A stretch of DNA of 64,000 nt from Ignavibacteria bacterium (lineage in GTDB: Bacteria; Bacteroidota; Ignavibacteria; Kapaibacteriales; UBA2268). Shown here in pieces: positions 35,470 through 44,118 of this stretch; positions within the stretch are counted from its first letter, which is position 1; each line of letters begins with the position of its first letter. Location: positions 21,920 through 85,919 of the forward strand of contig JAERMQ010000017.1 in assembly GCA_016844745.1 (NCBI GenBank), in the 5' to 3' direction. Both the position numbers and the translations under genes were made by a program. The notes below the pieces were generated by a model. That model was not told where the DNA came from, did not search any database, and saw only the letters and a list, made by a program, of their open reading frames with translations.

Positions 35470-35778
35470 ATGGATAAAAACTCAGCATATAATATAGCAT
35501 TTCAATATGTATCATATTTAAAACAAAATAACTATGATATTGTTAAAGCCCTTATGTTTGGCTCCTATGCGAAAGGGAATTTTAATAAAGATAGCGATAT
35601 AGATTTGGCTCTCATATTCAAAAAACTCGATGACCAATTCAATACTCAAGTGAAATTATTTATGCTGACCACGAAATATGATACAAGAATTGAGCCGCAT
35701 CCTTTCGATGAGAAGGATTTTAACCTAAATAATCCCCTTGCCTATGAAATTATTACACATGGCATTGAGATTTTATAA
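35470..35778 (+). CDS. MNT-type nucleotidyltransferase without adjacent HEPN partner
   Basis: A 102-residue protein with FGSYAKGNFNKDSDIDLAL (G31-S32, D43/D45), the metal and nucleotide site of minimal nucleotidyltransferases. The remainder (EPHPFDEKDFN...YEIITHGIEIL) is typical of the family. Normally a HEPN gene follows; here a small hairpin and then a retropepsin-like gene follow, so the toxin partner is missing or supplied from elsewhere. Confidence 0.82.
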   Translation: MDKNSAYNIAFQYVSYLKQNNYDIVKALMFGSYAKGNFNKDSDIDLALIFKKLDDQFNTQVKLFMLTTKYDTRIEPHPFDEKDFNLNNPLAYEIITHGIEIL

Positions 35779-35806
35779 TCATTCTTACACATTTTTCTAT
35801 TCCCTC

Positions 35807-35829
35807 CTATCAAGAATTTTTCTTGACAG
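35807..35829. repeat. Small hairpin CTATCAAGAA/TTCTTGACAG
   Basis: Ten-base arms (one mismatch) and a three-base loop. It shares the CAAGAA/TTCTTG core with the 13.8 and 54.1 kb palindromes. It lies 28 bases past the nucleotidyltransferase stop. Confidence 0.6.
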
Positions 35830-35939
35830 ATAAAGATAATTCTGGATAATTCTCATTAAATGTTGATATTAAAAATGCTATAAAATATACACATTAACCA
35901 ATCGTCAAATAATTGTTATAAAAATATGGAGTTTTAATC

Positions 35940-36299
35940 ATGGGCGCTATTCACGTTACGGTAAATCTATCCTGGCCTGATGCCATTGGGGAATATGAGG
36001 AACTTTTTCTTGTTGATACAGGAGCTACCGATTCTATGGTTCCCGGAGCAAAATTGCTCGAACTTGGCTTTAAACCTCTCGGGAAAATGGATTATGAGCT
36101 TGCTAACGGCGATAAGGTTACTTATTCATTTACAACGGCTCTGATTCGGTATATGGGGGATATTACCGCAGGTAGAATCATTTTAGGTCCTGATAACTGT
36201 GAACCTCTATTAGGAGTAACCGTTTTGGAATCAACAGGAATAATTGTTGACCCAACAAACCGGCAATTGAAGCGACTTCCGGCGATTCCGTTGAAATAA
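35940..36299 (+). CDS. Retropepsin-like aspartic protease (clan AA)
   Basis: 119 residues with LFLVDTGATDSMVPGAKLLE as active site and EPLLGVTVLESTGIIVDP as the second conserved block. It is only distantly related to its neighbours (about a third identical by eye), so the cluster mixes old and new paralogues. No signal peptide. Substrate unknown. Confidence 0.8.
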   Translation: MGAIHVTVNLSWPDAIGEYEELFLVDTGATDSMVPGAKLLELGFKPLGKMDYELANGDKVTYSFTTALIRYMGDITAGRIILGPDNCEPLLGVTVLESTGIIVDPTNRQLKRLPAIPLK

Positions 36300-36352
36300 A
36301 AATCGAATCATTTTTCATTTACATTTATCTTTTTTATTATTTGAGGTAAAAA

Positions 36353-36772
36353 TTGGGTGAAATAATAGTTAAAATTGAATTGGAAAATTATTTGGATAGA
36401 GTGTTAGCCGAAGATAAAAAACTAAAGAAATCCGAAGTGAGAAAATATAATATGAATGCCCTGGTCGATACCGGCGCTGTGATGTTAATGCTTCCCCAGG
36501 ATGTTGTCGAAAAACTTGGACTTAGAACAATCAGGACAGCCGTTGTAAGCTATGCAGATGAACGCAAAGAAGAAAGAAAAATTGCAGGGGGATTATTTAT
36601 CAGGATAGGCGATAGGGAGATGACTACTGATTGCTTTATAGGTCCTCCAAATTCCGAAGCATTAATCGGTCAAATAATTATGGAAGCATTGGATTTAATT
36701 CCCGACCCAATGCGTCGAACAATAGGACCAAGACCGGAATCACCGATTTATGCATCATTGAAAATGAAATAG
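36353..36772 (+). CDS. Retropepsin-like aspartic protease (clan AA), copy B of a duplicated pair
   Basis: It starts at TTG (MGEIIVKIELENYLDR) and matches the ATG-started copy at 35018 residue for residue over most of its length. The active site is ALVDTGAVMLMLPQDV. Differences from copy A are few and conservative (for example KYNMN for SFNMK, EERK for ETRK). It ends about 60 bases before a palindromic element. Confidence 0.82.
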   Translation: MGEIIVKIELENYLDRVLAEDKKLKKSEVRKYNMNALVDTGAVMLMLPQDVVEKLGLRTIRTAVVSYADERKEERKIAGGLFIRIGDREMTTDCFIGPPNSEALIGQIIMEALDLIPDPMRRTIGPRPESPIYASLKMK

Positions 36773-36829
36773 ATTTTGAATAAATGATTTAGATGGATGA
36801 TGAAAAAATTCAGGCTACCTCAAAAGTAA

Positions 36830-36915
36830 GGTAGAATGTCATTCGTAAGCGAAGTGAAGAATCCAGAAGCGGCACTGGAACTGGATTCTTCACTTCGTTC
36901 TGAATGACATTCTGC
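36830..36915. repeat. Inverted-repeat element, GTCATTCGTAAGCGAAG type
   Basis: GGTAGAATGTCATTC and GAATGACATTCTGCC ends enclose GAAGAATCCAG...CTGGATTCTTC. Same subfamily as the 17.1 kb element. It marks the boundary between the retropepsin-like genes and the VapC pair. Confidence 0.85.
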
Positions 36916-37026
36916 CACATATATTGACTTTGAGACATTCTCACCATTTGTTTATTTCAAAAGGCTACTCAAAATATTTTGATTGTATATTCGTTAAATT
37001 TGAAGTAATTATTATAGGATAATGAA

Positions 37027-37233
37027 ATGCAAACTCAAATATCAATCGGATATGAACAAATTCTTAAATTAGCATATCTTCTTTCCCAGGAGGAGAAGAA
37101 AAAACTTATCGAAGATTTACAAAATGATATTCCCCAAAAAGGCGAGCGAAAATTTGGAAAATATGAAGGACAAATTTGGATGTCTGAAGATTTTAATGAG
37201 CCTCTGGAAGAATTTAGTGAGTACATGCCTTGA
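37027..37233 (+). CDS. DUF2281-like antitoxin of the VapC pair
   Basis: 68 residues: AYLLSQEEKKKLIEDLQND followed by FGKYEGQIWMSEDFNEPLEEF. The second part (IWMSEDFNEPL) is typical of DUF2281-type antitoxins that precede PIN toxins. Its TGA overlaps the TTG start of the toxin gene, which implies coupled translation. Confidence 0.8.
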   Translation: MQTQISIGYEQILKLAYLLSQEEKKKLIEDLQNDIPQKGERKFGKYEGQIWMSEDFNEPLEEFSEYMP

Positions 37234-37613
37234 AATATTTAATCGATACTCAGATTTTAATTTGGATATTTGGTGATTCATATAGAATACCGAAAAAGAT
37301 ACTTGATATATTAAAAAATACTGAAAATCAAATTATAGTTAGTGCTGTTTCAATTTGGGAAATTGCAATTAAGAAAAGTATTGGAAAACTAAAATTTGAT
37401 TTTGAATTAAAAATTTTGGTTCAAGAAATATACGAAATGAATATTAATATTCTTGATATTACTTCGGAACAAATAATCAAAGTAGCAGACCTGCCCTTTC
37501 ATCACAAAGACCCATTCGATAGATTGATTATTTCTCAAGCTATTCTTGAAAATTTGCCGGTAAATTCGAGTGATGTAAATTTTAAAAAATATGAAATTGA
37601 ACTAATCTGGTAA
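37230..37613 (+). CDS. vapC: PIN-domain toxin, VapC-like
   Basis: 127 residues with PIN-fold acidic residues: MKYLIDTQILIW (D6), SAVSIWEIAIKKS (Glu), and HHKDPFDRLIISQA (two Asp). VapC toxins are metal-dependent RNases that cut tRNA or rRNA. It begins with TTG overlapping the antitoxin stop. The fourth acidic position is in VNSSDVNFKKY. It looks intact. Confidence 0.85.
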   Translation: MKYLIDTQILIWIFGDSYRIPKKILDILKNTENQIIVSAVSIWEIAIKKSIGKLKFDFELKILVQEIYEMNINILDITSEQIIKVADLPFHHKDPFDRLIISQAILENLPVNSSDVNFKKYEIELIW

Positions 37614-37750
37614 GTATTATTGTTGATGGAATAAGGCTCCAGCTCAATTCTTGCTTTATTCTCAATACAAATCTTTTGCTTTTTACCTATAAAACAATAA
37701 AATTTCCCATCTTATCCGTAATTTTGTAGTTTTAATATTGCACGGAACAA

Positions 37751-39394
37751 ATGATTAACGAATATTTACAGCCGATTTTTACAAATGCCTTAACTAAATT
37801 AGGCATTACTCCAGATGAACCCATAGTCTTTGAGGCGCCGAAGATTGCCGAACATGGCGATGCTTCGACTAATATAGCAATGAAACTTGCTAAGACTATG
37901 CGCGATAATCCAAGAAATATCGCTGAAAAAATCATTGCCAATCTGGAAATAGATTCTCATTTTATAGCAGCAGTGGAAAGCGCCGGAGCAGGATTCATCA
38001 ATATCCGTTTTGCGAATGCTTTCTTTCAAAATGCAATTGCTGAATTTGCTCAAATCGGTGAATCATTCGGCAAATCGAATTACGGCAAGGGGAAATCAGT
38101 TAATGTGGAATACGTCAGCGTTAATCCTACCGGACTTTTGCATCTGGGACATGGCAGAAATGCCTGTATCGGCGATACTATTGCAAATCTTTATGCTGCC
38201 ATAGGGTACGATGTCACTCGTGAATACTACTTCAATAATGCCGGCAACCAAATGAATATCCTTGCCAAATCCATATATACCCGATACAGGCAGCAATTGG
38301 ATGAGCCGGACTATCCATTCCCCGAGGATGGTTACCATGGCGATTACGTTCGGGAAATAGCTGCCGGTTTGGTAAGTGAAGTTGGTAGTAGTTTGATTGC
38401 AGGAACGCCGGAAGACTTAACAAAATGCCGCAAATTCGGCGAGGAATGGTGCTTTGCAAAAATTAAGCAAACATTAGAGCGAATGAATATACATCAGGAT
38501 TTATACTTCAATGAGGATACGCTTTATTCCGATGGAAAAATCGAGCAGGTAATTGCCGACTTCCGTAAATTGGGCTTGGCTTACGAGAAGGAGAGCGCTC
38601 TCTGGCTGGCATTTTCGCAATTGGGCTTGAAGGACGATAGGGTGATTGTGAAATCGAGTGGCGAGCCTACTTACAGATTACCTGATATTGCTTACCATCG
38701 CGAGAAATTCAATCGTGGATATGACTTATTGGTGGATGTATTCGGCGCAGACCACATAGCAACCGTTCCCGACGTAATGGCTGGTCTGCGTGCGCTGGGC
38801 TACGAGCCGGATAAAGTGAAGGTACTGATTCATCAATTCGTAACTTTAACGGAAAACGGGCAGCAGGTTAAAATGTCTAAGCGAACCGGCAAAAACTATA
38901 CTTTAGATGATTTATTGGATGAGGTGGGCGAAGATGTAGTGCGCTTCTTCCTTATCATGCGTGGGATTTCTACTCACATGGAATTCGACCTGGGATTGGC
39001 ACGCGAGCAAAGCGATAAAAATCCTGTATTCTACCTACAATATGCCCATGCCCGGATTTGCTCCGTTTTCGAAAATGCAAAAGAAAAGGGAATTTATGTA
39101 AGCGACAAGCCTGATTATTCCTTGCTTAATCACGATACTGAAATCAATTTAATAAAATCGCTCAATACTTTTCCCGATGCCGTTTTAGCATCTGCAATGA
39201 AATTTGAACCTCAAATTTTAGCTGAAAACCTGCGTCAGTTAGCAACCGATTTCCATTTTTTCTATCATGAATGTAGGATTCTGCAAGCTGAGGAAGAACT
39301 CATGCAGGCAAGATTAGGACTTATTCGAGTCGTTAGATTTGCTCTCTATAACGGGCTTTCTATTTTAGGAGTGAAAGCGCCGGAGAGAATGTAA
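37751..39394 (+). CDS. argS: Arginyl-tRNA synthetase
   Basis: It charges tRNA-Arg with arginine. The class I signatures are NPTGLLHLGHGRN (HIGH-type, about 126-137) and QVKMSKRTGKN (KMSK type). The N-terminal Add1 domain and the C-terminal anticodon-binding DALR domain (PVFYLQYAHARICSVFENA onward) are both present. 547 residues is the normal length. One base after the stop an 18-unit heptamer array begins. Confidence 0.97.
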   Translation: MINEYLQPIFTNALTKLGITPDEPIVFEAPKIAEHGDASTNIAMKLAKTMRDNPRNIAEKIIANLEIDSHFIAAVESAGAGFINIRFANAFFQNAIAEFAQIGESFGKSNYGKGKSVNVEYVSVNPTGLLHLGHGRNACIGDTIANLYAAIGYDVTREYYFNNAGNQMNILAKSIYTRYRQQLDEPDYPFPEDGYHGDYVREIAAGLVSEVGSSLIAGTPEDLTKCRKFGEEWCFAKIKQTLERMNIHQDLYFNEDTLYSDGKIEQVIADFRKLGLAYEKESALWLAFSQLGLKDDRVIVKSSGEPTYRLPDIAYHREKFNRGYDLLVDVFGADHIATVPDVMAGLRALGYEPDKVKVLIHQFVTLTENGQQVKMSKRTGKNYTLDDLLDEVGEDVVRFFLIMRGISTHMEFDLGLAREQSDKNPVFYLQYAHARICSVFENAKEKGIYVSDKPDYSLLNHDTEINLIKSLNTFPDAVLASAMKFEPQILAENLRQLATDFHFFYHECRILQAEEELMQARLGLIRVVRFALYNGLSILGVKAPERM

Positions 39395-39395
39395 A

Positions 39396-39522
39396 TTAAT
39401 GGTTAATGGTTAATGGTTAATGGTTAATGGTTAATGGTCAATGGTTAATGGTTAATGGTTAATGGTTAATGGTTAATGGTTAATGGTTAATGGGTTAATG
39501 GTTAATGGTTAATGGTTAATGG
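39396..39522. repeat. Heptamer array TTAATGG x18 behind argS
   Basis: Eighteen units of TTAATGG (one TCAATGG, one extra G). Each unit holds TAA, so the 7-base period places stops in all three frames. A short array of the complementary sequence (39732-39766) lies at the end of the convergent FecR gene. Confidence 0.94.
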
Positions 39523-39540
39523 TCAGATGATAAATATTTC

Positions 39541-39605
39541 ACCCCGCTGGGGTTTGGATTGATTTGTGAATATTTGATGCTATAAATATGACACTCCTAC
39601 GGAGT
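39541..39605. repeat. Paired mini-hairpins ACCCCGCTGGGGT and ACTCCTACGGAGT
   Basis: Two short perfect hairpins about 40 bases apart in the argS-FecR gap. They resemble small dispersed palindromes common in related genomes (from memory). Confidence 0.6.
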
Positions 39606-39624
39606 TGTAGTCATTTATTATTAA

Positions 39625-39727
39625 ATTGTCTGAACTGTGATTCGTTTGATTTTTATGATTAAGATGATAATATATTTCATAAAATCATGTTAATCATACA
39701 AATCATACGAATCACAGTTCAGACAAT
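39625..39727. repeat. Long imperfect inverted repeat, TTGTCTGAACTGTGATTCG type
   Basis: The left end ATTGTCTGAACTGTGATTCG and right end CGAATCACAGTTCAGACAAT match perfectly; the inner arms (TTTGATTTTTATGATT / AATCATACAAATCATA) match imperfectly. It forms a hairpin of about 100 bases between convergent genes. Confidence 0.85.
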
Positions 39728-39731
39728 TTTC

Positions 39732-39766
39732 ATTAACCATTGACCATTGACCATTGACCATTGATT
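39732..39766. repeat. Heptamer array ATTGACC x4-5 ending at the FecR-gene stop codon
   Basis: Units ATTAACC/ATTGACC on the plus strand read GGTCAAT on the gene's strand, the same sense as the arrays after argS and after the 60.6 kb gene. The gene's TAA stop overlaps the last unit. Confidence 0.85.
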
Positions 39767-40697
39767 AGTGGTTCTTTGCTATAAAATTATTCAAGACCTG
39801 CTTGTATTCTTCAATATCCGGAGAAAGCTGAACGGCTGCCTGATAATATTTCTTTGCATCGACTGCGAGTTCGTGATTTTCATAAAACTTGCCAAGAATC
39901 ACATTCTTTAAGGATGATTCCAAGCCGGAAATTTCCTCCTCAAGCACTTTTAATGTGTCGTTAAGTGATGCAATTTTATTATCCGAAAGCAGGCGGATGC
40001 TCGCCTTTTCAGATGAGAATTGCGGTTTATCGCTTGCCTTTACAACCCAGAAATAATTGGAATCGCGGTTAAGCTTAATATCGTTGATCAAATCAAGTGT
40101 AAGTTCGGATTTGGGCGTAGTTTTCATCAGCATTTCACGGTCGAACTTATCATATAAATAAAATTCATACTTTTCAACACCTTCTACCGGTTGCCATGTT
40201 AAAGTAACATTTGGAGAAATCAGTGAGGTTTTCCTTGGGAATGAAATTCCGATTTCATTCGCTTTATTCATTGTTGGTAAACCTCGCTCGACGGCTCCCG
40301 GTACATCGGATAAATTTTTTGTTTTCTTACCTGCTAAATTCGTAGCGCCCCCCAATTCTCCGACAATATAATTAGTCAGACGTCCGCTGATATTTGATTT
40401 TTTTGAACCTGCCTGCTTAACAAGGTCTTTAACCTTATAGGTTCCTTCTACTAATTCAACAATACCTCCTTTGATGTAGGACAGGGAGACATATCCGTTT
40501 TGCGAAACTTTAACAACATCGTTTGAGGCTAATTCCATTCCGGCTTTAAGCGAATTCCAACCGGACGCGCCCGGTTTCTGAACCTGCAAATTACCTTTAA
40601 TAGCGAATACGCGGAATTCTGTTATATCTTTAGCTGTCAGGCTTACGATAAGGATGACTAAAATTGCAACAGGAAATATTATGTTTAACTTTTTCAT
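39765..40697 (-). CDS. FecR-domain exported protein with TPR-like C terminus
   Basis: After an N-terminal signal helix (IIFPVAILVILIVSLTA) comes a FecR-like beta domain: FAIKGNLQVQKPG, LKAGMELASNDVVKVSQNG and GGIVELVEGTYKV. A fibronectin-like segment follows (ISPNVTLTWQPVEGVEKYEFY). The C terminus is helical, with a TPR-like NHELAVDAKKYYQAAVQL. It starts 4 bases after the second CHASE2 gene, so the three form an operon. FecR proteins next to CHASE2 genes are known beside adenylate cyclases; no cyclase is present here. Likely periplasmic. Confidence 0.85.
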   Translation of the reverse strand: MKKLNIIFPVAILVILIVSLTAKDITEFRVFAIKGNLQVQKPGASGWNSLKAGMELASNDVVKVSQNGYVSLSYIKGGIVELVEGTYKVKDLVKQAGSKKSNISGRLTNYIVGELGGATNLAGKKTKNLSDVPGAVERGLPTMNKANEIGISFPRKTSLISPNVTLTWQPVEGVEKYEFYLYDKFDREMLMKTTPKSELTLDLINDIKLNRDSNYFWVVKASDKPQFSSEKASIRLLSDNKIASLNDTLKVLEEEISGLESSLKNVILGKFYENHELAVDAKKYYQAAVQLSPDIEEYKQVLNNFIAKNH

Positions 40698-40701
40698 TAT
40701 T

Positions 40702-41919
40702 TCACCTTTTTGGGAAAAATTTATAAAATCCTTTAATAAAAACCGGTTTCAGGGAAAACATGTAACCTTCGAATACCATAGTTGATGCACCTGATGCTAC
40801 CAAAGCCATCGTTAATTTCAATTCTATCCGGTATTCAAGAAATATATACACGTCAACAACCAATAAAAATACTGATTCAATCAAAAATACTATAAGGCTT
40901 TCAAATTCGTACCACCTTTTCCTTCGTTCGGTAATAAACGAAAAATAAGCCATATTAATGTAACAAAAAATAAAAGCAATTAATATGCCAACCCAATCCG
41001 GCATAGTAGTAAAATATTTCGCATCCAAAATCATTGCAATAATATTAGCAAAAATAGTTGTGGAAGTCATTTCCGGCTTACTTCTTCCGGAATATATCGA
41101 ATCGATTGGTGTGAAATATAAATTATCAAAACTTTCATGACTCGAAGCCGGATTCAAAGAACCAAGCAATACGATTTTATTGGCGAACATCTCCGGATTT
41201 GCTTCTCCGGCAAGAACAGCGCTGCCATCTTCTACGATAAATACATTTTGTCCTTTGTAATAAATAGTTTCATAAAAATTATTTCGTACAAGAAAATCAT
41301 CGGCAATTTTTTCGTTAAATTCACGAACTACCCGAACCGGAAAGGATAATTCGATACGATTCTCAACCAAAGCCTTTGGCATAAACCGCCTTAGTGTGGA
41401 AATTGAACGGTCTTCGGAAATAAATAAATTATCGTAACCGTAAGGTACATCTCCCGTTTTGAAATTATCGATAATTGTGTTTTCAGCGAAAATATTCTTA
41501 TTTCCCGAATATCCTTCAAGATGCGATTGTACCACAATATTTTTGAAATGTACGATAACATCCTTCAAAAAGCTTTCACCGGAATCAGTTGAATCGCTCT
41601 CCCAAACTACATCGTCAATTGCAATAACTTTAGGGTTATATTGGTTAAGTATTATAATTAATTGCGCAAGTGATGTTTTGGAGCAGGTATCGACATTTAC
41701 TACCACTAAATCAAATCGGACATTTTCCATAGAATGGTCTTTTATCCTTGAAAAAGCAACGTCGGTAATCCTGAAATCAGTCAGTGTTTCTTTGAATGGA
41801 CGCAGCAGGTCATTGTTAAAAATAAATGGGATAACGGCTAAAATCAGGAATACGACAATGGAGGCAAAAAAATTATCTGCCCTAAGCAACCTTTTCCATA
41901 TTCTTGTAACAAATATCAT
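40702..41919 (-). CDS. CHASE2-domain membrane protein without output domain (second of two)
   Basis: One N-terminal membrane helix (about 18-36) is followed by a periplasmic CHASE2 domain (about 40-300) with LVVVNVDTCS, KVIAIDDVVWE, NKIVLLGSLNP and SGRSKPEMTSTTIFANIIAM. Three helices follow (about 307-327, 340-362, 367-389), and the chain ends 16 residues later. CHASE2 normally senses periplasmic signals for a kinase or nucleotide cyclase joined after the third helix; that part is absent. It lies 4 bases from both operon neighbours. Confidence 0.87.
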   Translation of the reverse strand: MIFVTRIWKRLLRADNFFASIVVFLILAVIPFIFNNDLLRPFKETLTDFRITDVAFSRIKDHSMENVRFDLVVVNVDTCSKTSLAQLIIILNQYNPKVIAIDDVVWESDSTDSGESFLKDVIVHFKNIVVQSHLEGYSGNKNIFAENTIIDNFKTGDVPYGYDNLFISEDRSISTLRRFMPKALVENRIELSFPVRVVREFNEKIADDFLVRNNFYETIYYKGQNVFIVEDGSAVLAGEANPEMFANKIVLLGSLNPASSHESFDNLYFTPIDSIYSGRSKPEMTSTTIFANIIAMILDAKYFTTMPDWVGILIAFIFCYINMAYFSFITERRKRWYEFESLIVFLIESVFLLVVDVYIFLEYRIELKLTMALVASGASTMVFEGYMFSLKPVFIKGFYKFFPKR

Positions 41920-41923
41920 TTCA

Positions 41924-43168
41924 TCATTGAGAATAATTTGAATTGTCGGAACTGTTAGACTTTTGTTCAGTGTTGTCGTTTCTTGCTTTTAATTTAACAA
42001 GTATTGATTTGCCGATAGGATTCAAGGTATCATGATACAATTCAAATGCAATCGGGCAGAATATTATCGAGAAAAAACCACCTGCAATTTCTATTTCATA
42101 TCCCCATAAATGAAATACCGATAAAATCCCAAATAGGAACAGGACTAATTCAATGAAAACAGCGACAAAATTTACGCTTTCATAGAGCCGGTCGCTCATT
42201 CTTCGGAAATATGAAAATAATACCATATTCAGGTAAACTATGGCTATGGCTAAAAGAATGGAAAACCAATACGGGGTTGTGGATAAATAATCATAAGCCA
42301 ATATCATTGAAATTTTATTTGCATGAATTACAACGCCATACATATCAGGCATTGTTTTACCGATATATTTGCGGTTCATTGAAGTAAAGAAGTTATCTTC
42401 GGAAGATTTGGTTTTAATATTAGCGCCAAGATAACCGAGAAGAACTATTTTATTTCTGATGACTTCCAATTTTGAATTTTCATTTAGAACGTCTTCAATA
42501 TCTAAAGTAATATATTTTTCAATATTCCTGCGATAATTTATTTTTTCATTCTCTTTTTTTCTTGCTAAGAAACTAATAGTTGCTGCCTGGTCGAATTTTT
42601 CTGCAATCTGAACGGATATTTCCTTTATCGAAGTCCCTTCAACCTTCTGAACCGGTTTAAACTCCCGAACAGTTTGATTTCCCTTTTCATCGAAAATTAA
42701 GTTTGCAAAACCATGCGAGCCGTAACGATTGAATCTATCGATGGAGGTAACGCAGGATTGATAATTTTTTGCATCATTATCATAATTAACTAACTTTGAA
42801 ACGAATACCAAATTTTTTGTTTGTGCAAATGCTGCCTCGAGGATAGAATCAGTCTCATTATCCTTAGGTTTAAGGAAAAGAGCGTCAATCCCAACGACTT
42901 TTGGTTGATATTTGTTAATGGTTTCAATTTGTTGGGCTATTTCTGTTCTTGTTATGCCAATATTGACCAGTACTATATTATTATCCACAGTTTCCTTTTT
43001 GGGTGAACGGAACCTTGAAAAAACAATATCGGTTATTTGCAAATCCTGGAATGTATTTTGAATAGGGTCGAGGAAATCAAGCTGAAAAAAAATCGGGAAT
43101 ATCATTAGAACTATGAATACTAAAATTGTACTGATAATATGCTCAGATGATATATACTTGGTATTCAT
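41924..43168 (-). CDS. CHASE2-domain membrane protein without output domain (first of two)
   Basis: Same architecture as the next gene: N-terminal helix (ISTILVFIVLMIFPIFF), CHASE2 domain with IVLVNIGITRTEI, PKVVGIDALFLKP, NKIVLLGYLGA and IGKTMPDMYGVVIHANKISM, then three helices and a hydrophilic Asn/Ser-rich tail of about 20 residues. The two CHASE2 proteins are clear but diverged paralogues, compatible with a heteromeric pair. It is preceded by a terminator that separates it from the OmpA gene. Confidence 0.87.
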   Translation of the reverse strand: MNTKYISSEHIISTILVFIVLMIFPIFFQLDFLDPIQNTFQDLQITDIVFSRFRSPKKETVDNNIVLVNIGITRTEIAQQIETINKYQPKVVGIDALFLKPKDNETDSILEAAFAQTKNLVFVSKLVNYDNDAKNYQSCVTSIDRFNRYGSHGFANLIFDEKGNQTVREFKPVQKVEGTSIKEISVQIAEKFDQAATISFLARKKENEKINYRRNIEKYITLDIEDVLNENSKLEVIRNKIVLLGYLGANIKTKSSEDNFFTSMNRKYIGKTMPDMYGVVIHANKISMILAYDYLSTTPYWFSILLAIAIVYLNMVLFSYFRRMSDRLYESVNFVAVFIELVLFLFGILSVFHLWGYEIEIAGGFFSIIFCPIAFELYHDTLNPIGKSILVKLKARNDNTEQKSNSSDNSNYSQ

Positions 43169-43236
43169 ACCGACCGAATTTATTAATTCAAAATTATAAA
43201 TTTAACAATTTTTGCTATTTAATTCAATAAATAATT

Positions 43237-43284
43237 TTTTTATTAAAAAAAGAAAAATCCGGGATTCGCATGAATACCGGATTT
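43237..43284 (-). terminator. Rho-independent terminator after the OmpA-like gene
   Basis: AAATCCGG and CCGGATTT form the stem; on the minus strand TTCTTTTTTT follows. It splits WD40-OmpA from CHASE2-CHASE2-FecR, so the downstream genes need their own promoter or readthrough. Confidence 0.75.
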
Positions 43285-43327
43285 ACAAAGTTTTATAATT
43301 TTGTTTTGAAATGATTAATCTATAAGA

Positions 43328-44065
43328 TTATATTTCTGAAATTACAAAGTATGTTGTACCAATATACCTTTTTCCTTTTGCAGCCTTCTTTTTCGGTGGT
43401 TGATTTTTGGGGTCAGGATCGAGAGTAGCAGAGCCTGTGATAGCTAATCTACTTGTCTGGATACCTTTACCGGTCATGAAGTCTGAAAGCGCCTTTGCTC
43501 TTTCGAGAGTGAACTTCTCATTCAGAGCTTTATTGTCTTCATTGTCCGGATAGCACTGGATTTGTATTTTCAAAGTAGGATTTGAGGTCATCATATTGAC
43601 ATAGTCCATAAGCATATCTTCGGTACCATATCGAATTTTAGCTTTATTCAATTCAAATGGTGGAACTGTAATTTTAATTTTAGCATCCTTTTCGCGGGGT
43701 TTAACTAAAAAGTCGCGTGAAACTTCCTGATATTTATCAGATAGTGGTACATTGATTTCAACTCTTTCCTGCAGAAAATTCTTTTGGCGGATATCTATAT
43801 AGTATTTATTCCCCGGTTTTAATCCTGTTACATAATATAAACCGTTTTCAGCAGCATTGCTTCGTGTTTGATTGACTTTTTTCATGGTTGAATCAAGGAC
43901 CAATAAGTAAACGGTAACGGGGTCTCTTGTTACGATATTAAATACGCTTCCGGTAAGGGCTATAACTGTTCCTACTAACTGGGATTTTACGGGAAGTACT
44001 GTAACAAGTTGAACAAAAAAGAGAGCTATGCAGAACATTAAGGATTTATTAACTATTTTTTTCAT
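43328..44065 (-). CDS. Exported OmpA-like protein with N-terminal carboxypeptidase-regulatory-like domain
   Basis: The signal peptide is FCIALFFVQLVTVLPVKSQ. Then comes a beta-sandwich typical of carboxypeptidase-regulatory-like modules (TGSVFNIVTRDPVTVYLLVL...GLYYVTGLKPGNKYYIDI). The C-terminal half is OmpA-like (FELNKAKIRYGTEDMLMDYV, QIQCYPDNEDNKALNEKFTL, ERAKALSDFMTGKGI), but its end is interrupted by a Lys/Pro-rich stretch (DPKNQPPKKKAAKGKRY). It probably binds peptidoglycan. It follows the WD40 gene by 53 bases. Confidence 0.83.
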   Translation of the reverse strand: MKKIVNKSLMFCIALFFVQLVTVLPVKSQLVGTVIALTGSVFNIVTRDPVTVYLLVLDSTMKKVNQTRSNAAENGLYYVTGLKPGNKYYIDIRQKNFLQERVEINVPLSDKYQEVSRDFLVKPREKDAKIKITVPPFELNKAKIRYGTEDMLMDYVNMMTSNPTLKIQIQCYPDNEDNKALNEKFTLERAKALSDFMTGKGIQTSRLAITGSATLDPDPKNQPPKKKAAKGKRYIGTTYFVISEI

Positions 44066-44118
44066 ATTTTTTTTCCTATTTAAATTTTTATTTGATTCCT
44101 TTTATTGTAGAAAGTCAA

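Noticed and set aside
41459..41941. 160-codon plus-strand open frame
   Set aside because: It is antisense to a CHASE2 gene with clear domain structure.
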